Source: Periplaneta americana (lineage: Eukaryota > Arthropoda > Insecta > Blattodea > Blattidae). Taken from it: 64,000 nucleotides of DNA. The position numbers and the translations under genes were made by a program. Within the stretch, counting starts at the first letter, position 1, and each line of letters starts with the position of its first letter. Location: contig NC_091120.1 of assembly GCF_040183065.1 (NCBI RefSeq), forward strand, positions 70,892,708 to 70,956,707. Reading direction: 5' to 3'. The notes beneath the pieces were generated by a model. The model was not told where the DNA came from, did no database searches, and saw only the letters and a list, made by a program, of their open reading frames with translations. This document shows positions 20,310-31,760 of this stretch, one piece after another.

Positions 20310-21173
20310 ATCGTTGCGCTCGTTGCGTCCGTGGCCGCTGTGGCACGCAGCGGCGTCATCGAAACGCGCGAGAAGCGAGGATACTTGACAGGGTCCCATG
20401 GCCTGGGTTTGGGTCTCGGAGGAGGTGTAGGTCTTAGTGCCGGCCCGTCCTTCGGGGTCGCCGCCGGCCCTGCCATTGGACTCGCCGCCGGCCCCGCCAT
20501 TGGATTGGCCGCAGGTCCTGCCGTTGGACTCGCCGCAGGTCCCGTAGTCGCCGCCGCCCCAGTAGTAGCTGCCGCCCCCGCTGCCGTTCCAGTCACCACC
20601 ATCACTCGTCAGGTCCCTGTCCCTGTGCCTCAGCCCGTCCAGGTCACCATCAACCGCCCCGTCCCCGTCGCCGTCCCTGCTCCCTACCCAGTTGAAGTGC
20701 CACGCCCCGTTCCCGTAGCCGTACCGCAGCCCGTCCCTGTCACCGTGACCAGGCCCGTGCCCGTCACCGTCCCTCGCCCCGTCCCTGTTCCAGTAGCTCA
20801 ACCCGTTCCCGTTCCCGTGCCCCGCCCAGTTCCCGTGACCGTCCCCCAGCCCGTACCCGTCGCAGTTCCCCAGCCTGTAGCTGTGCCGGTACCTCAGCCC
20901 GTAGCAGTGGCCGTGCCTCAGGCAGTGGCCGTAGCTCAGCCTAGTCTCACCGTCGGAGCCGCAACTGTCGGAGGCTTCGGAGGTCTGGGAGGTCTCGCCT
21001 TGGGAGGTCTCGGAGGAGGTCTCGGCTTAGGAGGAGGACTTGGTCTCTCAGGATCCGGTCTGGGTTCAGGATTCCATGGCGGATATGGTTCAGGATTCCA
21101 CGGAGGTTATGGTTCAGGACTCCACGGCGGCAGCTACGCTCCTAGCTATTTCGCCACCTCCATCAAGCACTGA
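20310..21173 (+). CDS. Exon 2: secreted Pro/Val/Gly-rich structural (cuticular-like) protein
   Basis: Joined to exon 1 this encodes 292 residues. Residues 1-17 form the signal peptide. R-E-K-R at 25-28 fits a furin-type cleavage site. Next come a Gly/Leu-rich stretch (about 34-48), AGPAIGLA-type repeats (about 48-90), a Pro-Val domain of roughly 8-residue units such as PRPVPVTVPQ (about 98-215), and a Gly-rich tail with GFHGGYGS repeats ending SIKH (about 226-292). It has no cysteine and no Rebers-Riddiford chitin-binding consensus, so it resembles low-complexity (CPLCP-like) cuticular proteins, which are extracellular matrix components; that family name is an inference. The exon is GC-rich amid AT-rich DNA. 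The upstream ATG at 20163 is in intron sequence and would give no signal peptide. Minus-strand frames (20288-20801) are composition shadows. Confidence 0.9.
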   Translation: MVALVASVAAVARSGVIETREKRGYLTGSHGLGLGLGGGVGLSAGPSFGVAAGPAIGLAAGPAIGLAAGPAVGLAAGPVVAAAPVVAAAPAAVPVTTITRQVPVPVPQPVQVTINRPVPVAVPAPYPVEVPRPVPVAVPQPVPVTVTRPVPVTVPRPVPVPVAQPVPVPVPRPVPVTVPQPVPVAVPQPVAVPVPQPVAVAVPQAVAVAQPSLTVGAATVGGFGGLGGLALGGLGGGLGLGGGLGLSGSGLGSGFHGGYGSGFHGGYGSGLHGGSYAPSYFATSIKH

Positions 21174-21445
21174 CCTGTCAAGTTGGTAAGCAAACAGGAA
21201 ACCGAGCTTAATTTGTAATATTTTAAAATCAGGTGAAAATGAGAGTATTTCACAGTCATCGTCATCATAACCATTACCGTGCTCAAAATAGTCACACATA
21301 ATTCTCGCACAGCTCGAAACGACTCTGCAAGGAAAGAGACATCTTTAAAAAATGTGTTTCTGCTTCGCTTTATCAAGTAGCGCATAAGTTTACCAATGTG
21401 TGAAACTAATTTCAAGTATAATAAAGCAGTTAACTCCATTTTGTG
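21174..21445 (+). terminator. 3' UTR with AATAAA polyadenylation signal
   Basis: A canonical AATAAA at 21420-21425 lies 247 bases after the stop codon. Cleavage would be expected 10-30 bases later. No other clean hexamer occurs in the 247 bases between. Confidence 0.65.
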
Positions 21446-22012
21446 GAGAATGTACAGTAATCACAAAAAACATCTAATTATACAGAAATAGAAGTTCCGA
21501 GGTATCTATTTTAACCATTTTTGGAATTAAGTGTGTAGACTACCTGAAAAAGAGGGCGCAAATAGAACTATGTGACGGAGGTTTGTGCTCACGATCTCAA
21601 TAATTTAAAAATCTTAATCAAATCATGTACCCAAAAGCATACTGAATTTTATACGCCATTCACTAGCTCCACTATAAACATGTAAAGTAGTGTGATACCA
21701 GGAAAGGGATATATTTGCACATTTTTTGGAGTATACATACCCTTAGCGTCGCATATACTGAGCTCTATTGCCTGGAATAGCTAAAAAAAAAAAAAAAAAA
21801 AAAACTTGCTTAATACAGCAGGCGTTCGCTCTGGTCTTGCCTATCTGTCCTAATTATGGAACCTGTATGTAATTCCGAAAGGTTGGAAATGAAATTCCAG
21901 GGCATGATGGAATACCAGAAGTCTATTTCCGACAGATAGGCCATTATACTTTAAGAAAATCTACATGGGTTATAGTGTCTTTTTATATATACACACATAA
22001 ATACAATATATA
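21446..22012. other. Intergenic sequence with A-run
   Basis: A run of 22 A lies at 21783-21804, otherwise nothing recognised. Confidence 0.5.
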
Positions 22013-22565
22013 CAAAGTGGAAGTGAAATAATCCTGCAGATTGAAAGAGACAATAGGATACACTTAAATAAATAGAAAACCTATATTACGTTTCGTGATT
22101 AAATTCACGGTTAATTAGAAAATTAATTTTGATGTTTCAGTAGTCCGGCAACATCAACGCTAATACACTCTACTCGTGATACAGATGTAGGAGGTCAGGT
22201 CAACGAACTCTGTGTGTCTCAGTAGGTGAGCCGCGCTCTGAGTTGAAGTTGCCACTTACTCGCTTCGTGCAGTGGCCTGAAATTAGAGGTTTTTAAAATT
22301 AAATTTGCACGAAAACCGTGCACGCTATTGAAATACACCAGAGGGATAAATTATTCTTTATTAGATTTCCTACCGATATGTACAAAAATCACGATCCTAC
22401 TCGCACTAGTTACCGAATAAGAGGTTGTTAAACATTTGAGAAAAGAACATTTTTTTTCTAAAAAATACTATGAAGTTTCCACCAATATGATATTATAGTT
22501 TTTTGTTATATACAACATGAGCTATTCCCTCTGATAATTTGCAAGGTTATTTCATTTCCACCCTG
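22013..22565. mobile_element. TA-flanked inverted-repeat element (CA..GTGG termini)
   Basis: Left end CAAAGTGGAAGTGAAATAAT follows TA. Right end ATTTCATTTCCACCCTG precedes TA. Pairing extends through TGCA.ATT about 38 bases in. The TA duplication and CAGGGTGG-like ends suggest a Tc1/mariner-type non-autonomous element. No frame of note. Confidence 0.7.
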
Positions 22566-22645
22566 TATAATTGTTTGTTTAGCACATACGACTGTTTTTG
22601 ATACATAGGCCTATATAAACAACCCTATATAAATATATATATAGA

Positions 22646-22816
22646 CCTTTGGGGAGGCCGAGACGTAGGTGGGAAGATAATATAAAAATGGATTTGAGGG
22701 AGGTGGGATATGATGGTAGAGACTGGATTAATCTTGCTCAGGATAGGGATCAATGGCGGGCTTATGTGAGGGCGGCAATGAACCTCCGGGTTCCTTAAAA
22801 GTAAGTAAGTAAGTAA

Positions 22817-22817
<1 letters not shown>
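22646..22817 (+). mobile_element. LINE 3' end (GTAA-tailed family)
   Basis: Encodes the conserved C-terminal tail GRPRRRWEDNIKMDLREVG, with a frameshift near its start, and ends TTCCTTAAAAGTAAGTAAG. A (TA)n tract follows at once. 5' truncated. Confidence 0.85.

Positions 22818-22864
<47 letters not shown>
22798..22864. repeat. (GTAA)n then (TA)n
   Basis: The LINE tail repeat runs directly into about 23 TA units. Confidence 0.9.
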
Positions 22865-22867
<3 letters not shown>

Positions 22868-23770
22868 AAATATTTGAGTCCTATTATTTTGTTAAGAAGT
22901 TTATTAAAAAATAACAATACAGTTCAGTTCAATTCATAAAAGAACGGAGTTCATTCAGGTATAAACCAATTTCAGAACATTCATATATGGTTGTAATTTT
23001 TCCTCCTCTATCATTAATAGCTTCTCTTGTAGGTAATGAATATCATTCAGAAAAAATTCTTGCTGAATATGCAATTTTTTTAAAGCTTTCACAATTACGA
23101 CAAATTGCAGCTATTACACCACAATATTTAAAGTTCTTAATATTCTCAGTGCCCTGGAAAAATCTCCACAACATTCATAATAACACTGGATAAAGTCAAT
23201 TTACATTTGTAAAGCAAAACTATTAAACAGATATTCCCGGTAATTCAATGAAAAATAGCATGAATTTATTTATCGTTTCTTATTTTCCGTAGTAACAATA
23301 GTGAAATAATTGAAACAGAGGTTTCTGTGAAAATAAAATAATATTTCCTGACTTTTGAATAACCCTATAGGCCTATAGAACTGTAATATATTTTATAATT
23401 TATTTCGACAATAAATCTATAAGAAGGTCTACAAATGTTTTAACATAAGACACTAGAAAGCGCGATAAAATAATCATCTCACTCTTTAGAAACAACTTCA
23501 AGTCTAATACAGTGCAATTCAGTTCCATCTTCTTCAAATACTCTATATTACTAAATTTATTCACTCAGGTGTCCTTTGTTTATTTGTTTCAGAAAGTTAA
23601 CATCTGAAAGATCCAGCTTCATACTTCCAGAATGTCATCCACTCACGTCTCCGGTTCTCATCAACAAGACTCACTGATATGTTGTATAAATATATTTATT
23701 GTATTATTGATACTGCTATTTGCAAATAAATGTAAATAAACCAATGCCAGTGTTATTTTTTATTTCACAT
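22865..23770. other. No recognisable gene
   Basis: AT-rich. A 68-codon plus frame at 22987 has no domain. Confidence 0.5.
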
Positions 23771-24010
23771 ACTCTGATGCCTTTCCAATTCACTGCCGGC
23801 TAAAGCAAGGAGATGCACTATCACCTTTACTTTTTTATAGAATATGTCATTAGGAAAGTCCAGGAAAACAGAGAGAGCTTGGATTTAAACGGGTTACATG
23901 AGCTGCTTGTTTATGCAGATGTCTTGAATATGCTATGACAAAATCCAAAAACTCTTAGGAAAAACACGGGAATTTTACTTTAAGCAAGTAAAGAGATAGG
24001 TTTGGATAAA
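23771..24010 (+). pseudogene. LINE reverse transcriptase relic (GTAA-tailed family)
   Basis: Across frames it reads FPIHCRLKQGDALSPLLF (RT motif B, LKQGDALSPLLF) followed by LLVYAD-like LFMQMS.. at the YADD position, with stops and a frameshift. The catalytic YADD box is degraded. It matches the type of RT expected upstream of the C-terminus seen at 45293. Confidence 0.75.
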
Positions 24011-24012
24011 TG

Positions 24013-24670
24013 CAGGTTGAGCTGTAAGTAGTGTAGTTAATTTCAAGCAGTTATTGTTTTAGATATTCCAAATAAAAATATTAAATATAACTTTGTTCGA
24101 TTTTTCTTCTTTTCAGAGATAAAAATTGTTTTCTATGAAACATATCATGGCGTATTTTGGGAAAGCCATTGATTTAATTCCCAATATGCTCAGTCATTTT
24201 AAGGGAGCAGTGTATTACAATAAAAAATTAATGAAAGAATTTTTGTTTTGTCCTTTAAATGTGTAGAAATTTGATTCGATTAAATGCTACTTTTCATTCT
24301 GCAAAAGGAATTTTGCAATGTCATATTTGTTAGGATGAAATTTCTGCACATTTAAAAGATAAAACTAAAATTCTTCCAATAATTTATTACAATAATCCAT
24401 TGCTCTCTATAATGACCGAGCATATTAGGAATTAAATCAATGGCTTTCTCAAAACATGCTATGAAATATTTAATATAAAACAATTTTTGCAAATCAAGAT
24501 TTTCAGGTATAACTCCCTGTAAAGTTGATTTGAATAATTTCAATTGAAATTATTTAAAACTATTTTTGTCTCGAAAAAGAAGTAAAAACGAGCAAAATTA
24601 TATTAAACTTTTTTGTTTGAAATACCTAAAAGAATAACTCCACGAAATTAATGACATTACTTACGGTTCA

Positions 24671-24671
<1 letters not shown>
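24013..24671. mobile_element. Foldback MITE, copy 2
   Basis: Same palindromic family as 435-980. Outer arms pair from CAGGTTGAGCTGTAAGTAG against CTTACGGTTCAACC, and inner arms from GTTAATTTCAAGCAG. The centre carries CCTTTAAATGTG.AGAAATTTGA against its complement. The right end abuts a (TA)n tract. Confidence 0.78.

Positions 24672-24674
<3 letters not shown>

Positions 24675-24727
<53 letters not shown>
24675..24727. repeat. (TA)n microsatellite
   Basis: About 26 TA units lie between a foldback MITE and a SINE A copy. Confidence 0.95.
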
Positions 24728-24735
<8 letters not shown>

Positions 24736-24739
24736 ATTA

Positions 24740-24990
24740 GTCCACACCTGTGGAGTAACGGTCAGCGTATCTGGCCGCAAAACCAGGTGGCCAGGGTTCG
24801 ATTCCCGGTTGAGGCAAGTTACCTGGTTGAGGTTTCCTCCAGGGGTTTCCCTCAACCCAATATGAGCAAATGCTGGGTAACTACAGGTGCTGGACCCGGA
24901 TCTAATTCACCGGCATTATCACCTTCTTATCATTCAGACGCTAAATAACCTAAGATGTTGATAAAGCGTCGTAAAATAACCTACTAAAAA
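24740..24990 (+). mobile_element. SINE family A
   Basis: Full-length: GTCCACACCTGTGGAGTAACG head, GGTTCGATTCC B box at about 24796, TTACCTGGTTGAGG body and GTCGTAAAATAACCTACTAA tail. It was inserted next to a TA/TG repeat, so the duplication cannot be resolved. Confidence 0.9.
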
Positions 24991-25374
24991 TATACATGCT
25001 GTGCATTGTGGTGTAGTTTATTATATAGGCACAGTAATTGTGTGTTCAGTTCAAAACATGCCTAATTACATCCAATTTTATTGCAGAAAAGAGGTAGCCC
25101 CATTATTTGTTTTATGTTACCCCCAAATTGCTAATTTAAATAAATGATTGAGTGATAAAATGAAACTGCTATGCACCTAGGGCATACTCTGATAAAGGAA
25201 AGAAACTCAGTTAAAATTTGAAATTTTTAAGATTAATTTTTGCAGTTTTCCACAACTTCGTAAAATTGGAGCTACCGCGTTTTTGCAGGGAGCCCTTCAA
25301 TTAAGGCGACTTTAGGCTGTTACTGATTTTTAGATTCTATTTTTTAATGACTATAGATAATAATGGTGATTAAG

Positions 25375-25545
25375 TTGGTGATGTATCATGGTACGTAAAT
25401 TCACAATCCGACATTTGTCGCTGTGACTGACGGAAACTATGAAAAACCCTAGTAAGATTAACCGAACACGAGGTTTGAACTCAGGACTTCCTGAATGCGA
25501 GTCCCAAACATTATTTGAGCCACCTCGTTTGGTCGCTCCTCTTTT
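25375..25545 (-). mobile_element. SINE family D (tRNA-headed), partial
   Basis: The minus strand has GAGGTGGCTCAAATAATG (A-box region) and GAGTTCAAACCTCGTG (B box), then a body ending AATTTACGTACCATGATAC. It differs from families A-C. Boundaries are approximate. Confidence 0.55.
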
Positions 25546-25559
25546 GTTCATTTGGTCCA

Positions 25560-26585
25560 CGATAAAATATTATTTTTCACTTGATTTGTATTGTACGTCT
25601 GATCCAGAGGAAATTCTCGTCTTGCAGGAAAGTGTCTGTCTTTTATTCACAAATTTATAGTGCTATTTTTGGACCGAGGAAAGTATTCGCCTTTGGAATA
25701 CCTATTGAGGGGAATTCCAAAAACGAGAAAATTATCATATCGTTACTGACATTGGTGGCAGTGTTTCTTACCTATTCATTGTTAAAAGTAGCCTACACTG
25801 AATAATGCAAAAAAGGTTTAAGATCGCCTCGGATTGTACGCTTTAACGTATGCGCGGTGAGGATAAAAGTTTATTCCACCAACTCGTTGCAGGCCTTCTT
25901 TCTTGACTCGATTAGCATACATTAATACGTCACCTTCACGTCGGATATGACCGAAACATTTTGCTCACCTTCTGTGAACACCCTCCCTCCAAATTATCAC
26001 ACTTTCATTTGTATCTTATTCAGTGATTTGGGCCATGATTTTAAAGCTAACATTCTATTAGATAGTACGTTAACATAATTTTCCAATGTTTGTGTGTTTG
26101 TAGTGCAAACCTTGAATCACTAGGTGGCACTGCAAGCAATTCCTGTTTGCTTCGGTGGCAGTGACAGTGCGCGGCCGTGAAATCGCGCCTGGCCAGTCAT
26201 GCATCACGTTCAACAGCTGTTGTCTACTGTTGTGAACACTTGGTACGAAAACACCCTTCACGAGTCAAGCCTCACCTAAATTTGTTTACCGAAGCTTTCA
26301 ACTCCTGACGTCTTCTTGCGTCGCTCTAGTCCAGACCTACAGAACGACTGCCTTCGTACCCCTTCTACCCCACCCATCTTTTCTACCAGTGTAGTCACAG
26401 CGTCCTAGTTGCGCTCGACTATATCAACATTCATTCCACGGCGGCAGGTATACAATACGCTATCAAGAATTATTACAAATGAACAGATAATAAAATCCTT
26501 AGGAACATACCTTTGGAAAGTAAGAGAAAAACAAATGAGGGAAATATACGAGTTAAAAGACATGTAAGATAAATTTTAAAATGTA
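25560..26585. other. No recognisable gene
   Basis: Several 60-75 codon frames, none with a domain. A CG-containing stretch (GTGCGCGGCCGTG) at about 26170 has no assigned role. Confidence 0.45.
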
Positions 26586-26838
26586 TTTTTGGCAGGTTAT
26601 TTTACGAAACTTTATCAACATCTTAGGTTATTTAGCGTCTGAATGAGATGAAGGTGATAATGCCGGTGAAATGAGTCCGGGATCCAGCACCGAAAGTTAC
26701 CCAGCATTTGCTCATATTGGGTTGAGGGAAAACCCCGGAAAAAACTTCAACCAGGTAACTTCCTCCAACCGGGAATCGAACTCGCACCACCTGGTTTCGC
26801 GGTCAGACGCGCTAATCGTTACTCCACAAGTGTGGACT
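26586..26838 (-). mobile_element. SINE family A
   Basis: Full-length reverse copy from the TTTTT/GGTTATTTTACG tail to the ...GTGTGGAC head. The B box is intact (reverse of GGTTCGATTCC near 26777). Confidence 0.9.
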
Positions 26839-27580
26839 GGAAAGAAAAAAGAAGAAATGAAGGAGAAAATTAAATAAACAAATAAGAACAAACAAAAGAA
26901 AGAATTAAATAAATAACAGTCAAGAGAAAAAATCAAATCCACTGATGCCATAACCTCGTGATTGCCGTACAGAATTATATCAGTCTGAGGAGGCGTAGTT
27001 CGCTGGATTGTAAAAGGCGCTCTATCGGGACTTCACTGGGCCTTAAACTTATATGGCTGAATCGGCAGATGGCACCACATAGCTGAGTCACGATATCTAC
27101 AAAAAAAATCCGGCCGTTTGGACTTCAACAACGAGCCCACATAAAGGAGCAGGGTTGCCAGATTGGGCGAAAAGTCGTGGTTTGGGTTACTCCGAAGCCC
27201 TGTTTGCGATTAACTTTTACTTCAGTCGATTTGCGAATTTTTGGGCTATTAGAAATTTTGGCGACCGAAATTTGGGCGGACAAAAATTCCTTGTCGTTCC
27301 TTATCTTTTTATTTGAGCTTATATTTGGCATGAGATGGGTTTTTGATGTCTAATCAATCATTTCTTCTAATAACTTATACGATAATTGAAATCCATAGTT
27401 TACGCCTCCACATGTATTTGAAGGGGCTTCCCCATGCCCACTCCATCACTTATCTGAGGAAGCTCCATTGCATAGTTCGTGGGTTTAGACATGACATATT
27501 TGACACTTTATCAGCTATTTTCTGCGTTATCCACTATCGCTATGTTATTGGGAGCAAAAGTGATTATAAGTCACTTATTG

Positions 27581-27765
27581 CCCGCCGCTGTGGAGTAACG
27601 GTTAGCATGTCTAATCTTGAAACGAGAGGTCCTGGGTTCAAATCCTGGTTCGGATAATTAACTGGTTGAGATTTTTACGGGGTTTTCTCTCAACCCAATA
27701 AGAGCAAAAGCTGGATACTAGATAATGATCGCGGTTGATAAAGCGTCTCAAAATACAGCAATGAA
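27581..27765 (+). mobile_element. SINE family A-like, internally shortened
   Basis: Head GCTGTGGAGTAACGG, B box GGTTCAAATCC, body GGTTGAG.TTTTTACGGGG, tail GTTGATAAAGCGTCTCAAAAT. It lacks the ACCGGCATTATCACC segment of full-length family members. Imperfect duplication AAGT(C/T)ACTT(A/G)TT at 27568 and 27766. Confidence 0.8.
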
Positions 27766-28399
27766 AAGTTACTTGTTATTTTTATTGTGTTTGTAATTAT
27801 TTACATGACTATGAACGGTGAGTTCATTATGGCCTCTTTCACACTGGGCACTATAATATTTCTTTCTCTGCGATATTATTAATATTTTGTATAATTGCAA
27901 TGGGAATGTGGGAAAAGTATACAGTAAGAACTAACTAGGGACATAAAAAGTAGACTTGAAAACAACATATAGATTCATCAAACACAGACAAAATTCAGCA
28001 TCTATCTTCAAAGATGTGTTGCCAGTTGCTAAATCATGAACAGAATTTGAAATTTAGTCGGCGGTTTTGTGGCCATTCATACCGCGATAAAAATCTTTGG
28101 ATCATTTAAGACAGGTATGCTCAAAATTGTAAAAGCACCGATTACACGGATGATGCTGCACTGCATAACATACACAGTGTACGGACTGGGCTCCGCAACT
28201 ACATTGCACTGTACATTGCAGCACCGCCCGTAGCATAGTTCTTGTACTCTTACAAATACGGATAATAAACTGAATTTGAAAAAGGAAAGAGTATACACTG
28301 CAATATTCAGTTATTACATTATTTATTATATTTAATATAGTTATGATATAATAATATCATAGATAATATCATTTTCACATAGTCTACATTGCGGTCTAT
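27766..28399. other. No recognisable gene
   Basis: No supported frames or repeat families. Confidence 0.45.
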
Positions 28400-29490
28400 T
28401 CAACATCTGCATTCTTTTCTGAAAGTAATCGGGGAATATATTTCCAACAAATTTACTGCAATGCGCTAAAGGTGCTCATTTGTTAATCGGGACCTATGTT
28501 TGGATTTAGCAACTTTCATTCTCGAAAATAATTGTTTGCACACATATGTCGAGACGAAGGTAGCTAACATAGTGGCAGCGAATACAGTAAGCTCATCTTG
28601 GGATATTTCGTTTTGTTCATTTTTTAAATAATCCTATGCTTGTCAAGTCATATTCTCTGCATTTAGTTCTGAATTCTATTACTTAGGAAATCAATTAACT
28701 CGTCCTGGAACTGCACTCTCACGGATTGTACTAAATTTACTATGAAAAGATTAACAAAGAGTCCAATATCACTCTCCATACGTCTAAAATTACTAAATCT
28801 ATGTTCAGTGAATTCACATTTGAACTGTTCCAGTAGGCTACAGAGACATAATTAACTATATTTTGTTCAGGCACCATACATCTCTTTACAAGTTCACCAT
28901 CCATGAAGGGTTTTAGTGCCTTAGCTAATTCCCAACGTACTACATAGGCTAACTTGCTCCAAAACATAGACTCTGAATTGTTCGACTCTCTTCAATGTTT
29001 GTCCTTTCATGAAGTGCTTTCAATTCTTGAAGCTGTAGTGCACGTTGCACCCCTGAAAAATTATTTTATCAAAATATCTATTTCTGCTGGAATAAAATCA
29101 CCACAATAACAATAATAATAGTAATAATAATAATAGGGCTAATAATAATAGCAATAATAATAATAATAACAACGTTGGTATATGAAAATAGGCTATATTA
29201 CAGAAAACAGTTTCTCTGTCACTTCGGAATGTTCTGGGTAGCAGAGACTATAATGTAGTTTTATGTTGCTCAGTAGTATTCCTGACAGTACCTTACAATA
29301 TCGTAAACACTTTACGATTTCACCGAACGTACAACTAAAATAGTCTTCCTCCCACACTATCAGGAATGATCGTTTGCTTACAGAAGGTTTTGACTGTGTC
29401 ATTGTCCGGCACTGTTCGTACTTTACTAAGTATTTGAACTGCCTTCCACAGTCATCCGTCGAGCTTCGAACGAGGAACAGCACGCTCTAC
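28400..29490 (-). pseudogene. hAT transposase relic with deleted core (BED finger + C-terminal domain)
   Basis: The minus strand begins near 29400 with WEEDYFSCTFGEIVKCLRYC and a later H, a BED-type zinc finger pattern. It continues near 28930 with ELAKALKPFMDGELVKRCM, typical after the BED finger in GTF2IRD2/ZBED-like hAT transposases, and ends near 28560-28450 with CKQLFSRMKVAKSKHRSRLT, the hAT C-terminal dimerisation region. The expected catalytic core of several hundred residues is missing between the last two. Stops and frame changes are present, so it is dead. An (AAT)n tract at 29101-29172 interrupts it. Confidence 0.72.
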
Positions 29491-29499
29491 ATTGGAAGG

Positions 29500-30944
29500 T
29501 TTGATCACAGAACGTAATCGGGAGTCAGAGAATGAGCATACCTGATTTAAGATAACTTATTGAATTAATTGTCCAAGTGTAGGAATGTAGGTGTATCTCC
29601 AACTTCATAGAACATAGTGCACTGCAAAAATTAAGACGGTCATAGCTACTAATATCCTAAAAGAGCAAGTATGAGATATGAAACAAGTACCAATTTCCTG
29701 AATTATTATTAACGAATCGACAGATGTATTATACAACTTCGCAATGTACCTGCTGCAGGTATTATAACAGGATTTTTGTCTCTCATTAAGATAGGAGATA
29801 GTGTCAAATTAAAATATTGGACGATTTTTTCCTCTAAAAGGCAACTTTTAAAGAAATAATTGCGAACTTCCGTCAAAACAATCTGGCAATCCTGTAAAGG
29901 AGTGGCAAAGCGCAATAAACCTCAGGCTGCAGTGTTAGCCTTCGAGCCCCTTCTCCGTACAGAAGGAGAAACAATAATATACTAATGATAAAATAAATCT
30001 AAGGGACATTTACAACTCTAACAAAAACGAGTTTTACAAAGTAATAATACGTGAATGAATCTATGTGTAACTCCTCGATTCCTCCCTGCGCTGCGATTTT
30101 GAATTCGACTATAAAGAAAGAAAGCAGTGACAGGCGCAGCCGAGTAGCTACAGAGCATAAGGTTCTCTGATCCGTATTAATTATGATGCTTTTAACTTAG
30201 TGTTACAATCTTTGGACATAATATAGCAAAATATAAATTTCTTATGCCATACCGGTAGGTCTCCCTTTACCAAGGGATGGTCGATCTCCCAGGTAAAGTA
30301 CTATTAACATCAACATTGTCAATACACAGTGTTGATTAATAAATTATTTTCATTAACAATGGTGTAGGCATATCTTGGAAATTTTAGAGCCCCCCCCCCC
30401 AAGTACAACATTTCATTTGAAAAGAAGAATAACGCAAGAAGCCACATTGGCCTTTTTGTCAGCACAACGATATAACGTTTCCCAGAAGCATTCGCTTTCT
30501 CGTCTTCCGCCTCAACTTGCATTTAATAACGCGGGATTGTCTTGAATGAAACATGACGCCAGGAATTTTAATGACCTCTTGCGAGAGAGAAAAAGAGAGA
30601 GAGAAACTGAAGCAGCCGTATTTGTACACTGAAATGCCCAAGAAGCGGATGCAGGAAACTCGACCTGCACGGGAATGCAGTTTCTGTTTACAAACACGGA
30701 ACAGTCGAGCCTGTGTACGAGCCACACCAACGCATTTCTTGATATTTTATCGGCAGAGAACCTAATGGAGCAATGAATTGTAAAGCAACAATGGCAGGGG
30801 ACTTAGCCTACGAGATATCCTGATCCACAAATATCCCACGACCTTGCGAGAATAGAAATCTGAAGACAAAATTATTTGACTGAACTGCATCAGGAAAAAT
30901 ATCGGTCACGAAGATGACACATAATTTCCAACTGTACGTTTTTT
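29500..30944. other. No recognisable gene
   Basis: Contains a C-run at 30391-30402 and a GA-rich run near 30580-30603. Overlapping 60-100 codon frames on both strands at 30319-30765 have no domain and look like composition effects. Confidence 0.4.
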
Positions 30945-31215
30945 GCTTTTCGCAATAATTCTTGTAATCTGGGTTCAAATCCCGGGAGAGTCTAACTGGA
31001 ATTTCTTGTTGACAAAGACTTGGTTTAGTGGTAGGTTTTTTTGCAAGGTATTCCTATTTCCTCTACCGGCATTCTACCATTGTTCCATTAATGATCATTA
31101 CCATCATACGGTGTTGCTTAGTTCGCCTCCTTTTGTGCACCAAGGACATCGCCTTCATGGTCGTTGAAAGAACTACAAGCTTCGGCGCTGCGCCTACTAG
31201 GTCGGGACGCTTGGG
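30945..31215 (+). mobile_element. SINE-like element, distinct family
   Basis: B box GGGTTCAAATCCCGG at about 30973, then AGAGTCTAACTGGAATTTC and GACAAAGACTTGGTTTAGTGG. The body differs from families A-D. The A-box half is diverged. Boundaries are approximate. Confidence 0.45.
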
Positions 31216-31429
31216 ATAGTTAGTTACAAAAAAAGTTGTCATGTACGTAACTGATAGTTCATTTGTTTTAGCCTAGCCGTCCACTGGCACCGTGAACGGC
31301 CGAATATTTGTTAGGCCGTATACGACCGAATGCCGGACAACCGGCAGAAGAGCCGATCGATCGTCCACTGGAGCCGACACTACGGCCGTTAATTACCAGA
31401 TGTATGTCCTCGTGCTACATGCTTATACT

Positions 31430-31506
31430 TAATACATACATACATACATACATACATACATACATACATACATACATACATACATACATACATACATACA
31501 TACATA
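31430..31506. repeat. (CATA)n microsatellite
   Basis: About 19 units immediately upstream of SINE B, with a short ACATACATATA after the SINE. Confidence 0.95.
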
Positions 31507-31740
31507 CTCAGTCGGTTAAGGCGCTTGCCTGCCGGTCTGAAGTTGCGCTCGAGCACGGGTTCGATCCTCGCTTGGGCTGATTACCTGGTTGGGCTTTTTC
31601 CGAGCTTTTCTCCAACAGTAAGTTGAATGCCAGGTAATCTATCGAATCCTCGGCTTATCTCGCCAAATATCATCTCGCTATCACCATCGACGCTAAATAA
31701 CCTCGTAGTCGATACAGTGTCGTTAAATAACCAACTAAAA
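31507..31740 (+). mobile_element. SINE family B, slightly 5' truncated
   Basis: CTCAGTCGGTTAAGGCGCTTG and B box GGTTCGATCCTCGC, body TTACCTGGTTGGGC and TTCTCCAACAGTAAG, 3' domain GACGCTAAATAACC and GTCGTTAAATAACCAAC. Inserted in (CATA)n. Other copies: 38567, 60528 and 63884. Confidence 0.9.
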
Positions 31741-31760
31741 AGTACATACATATATACAAA

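Noticed and set aside
20288-20801. Minus-strand frames of 105 and 168 codons opposite the cuticular exon
   Set aside because: Composition shadows of the GC-rich repetitive exon.
30319-30765. Overlapping frames on both strands suggesting a gene
   Set aside because: No domain or splice context; the GA-rich run opens frames by composition.
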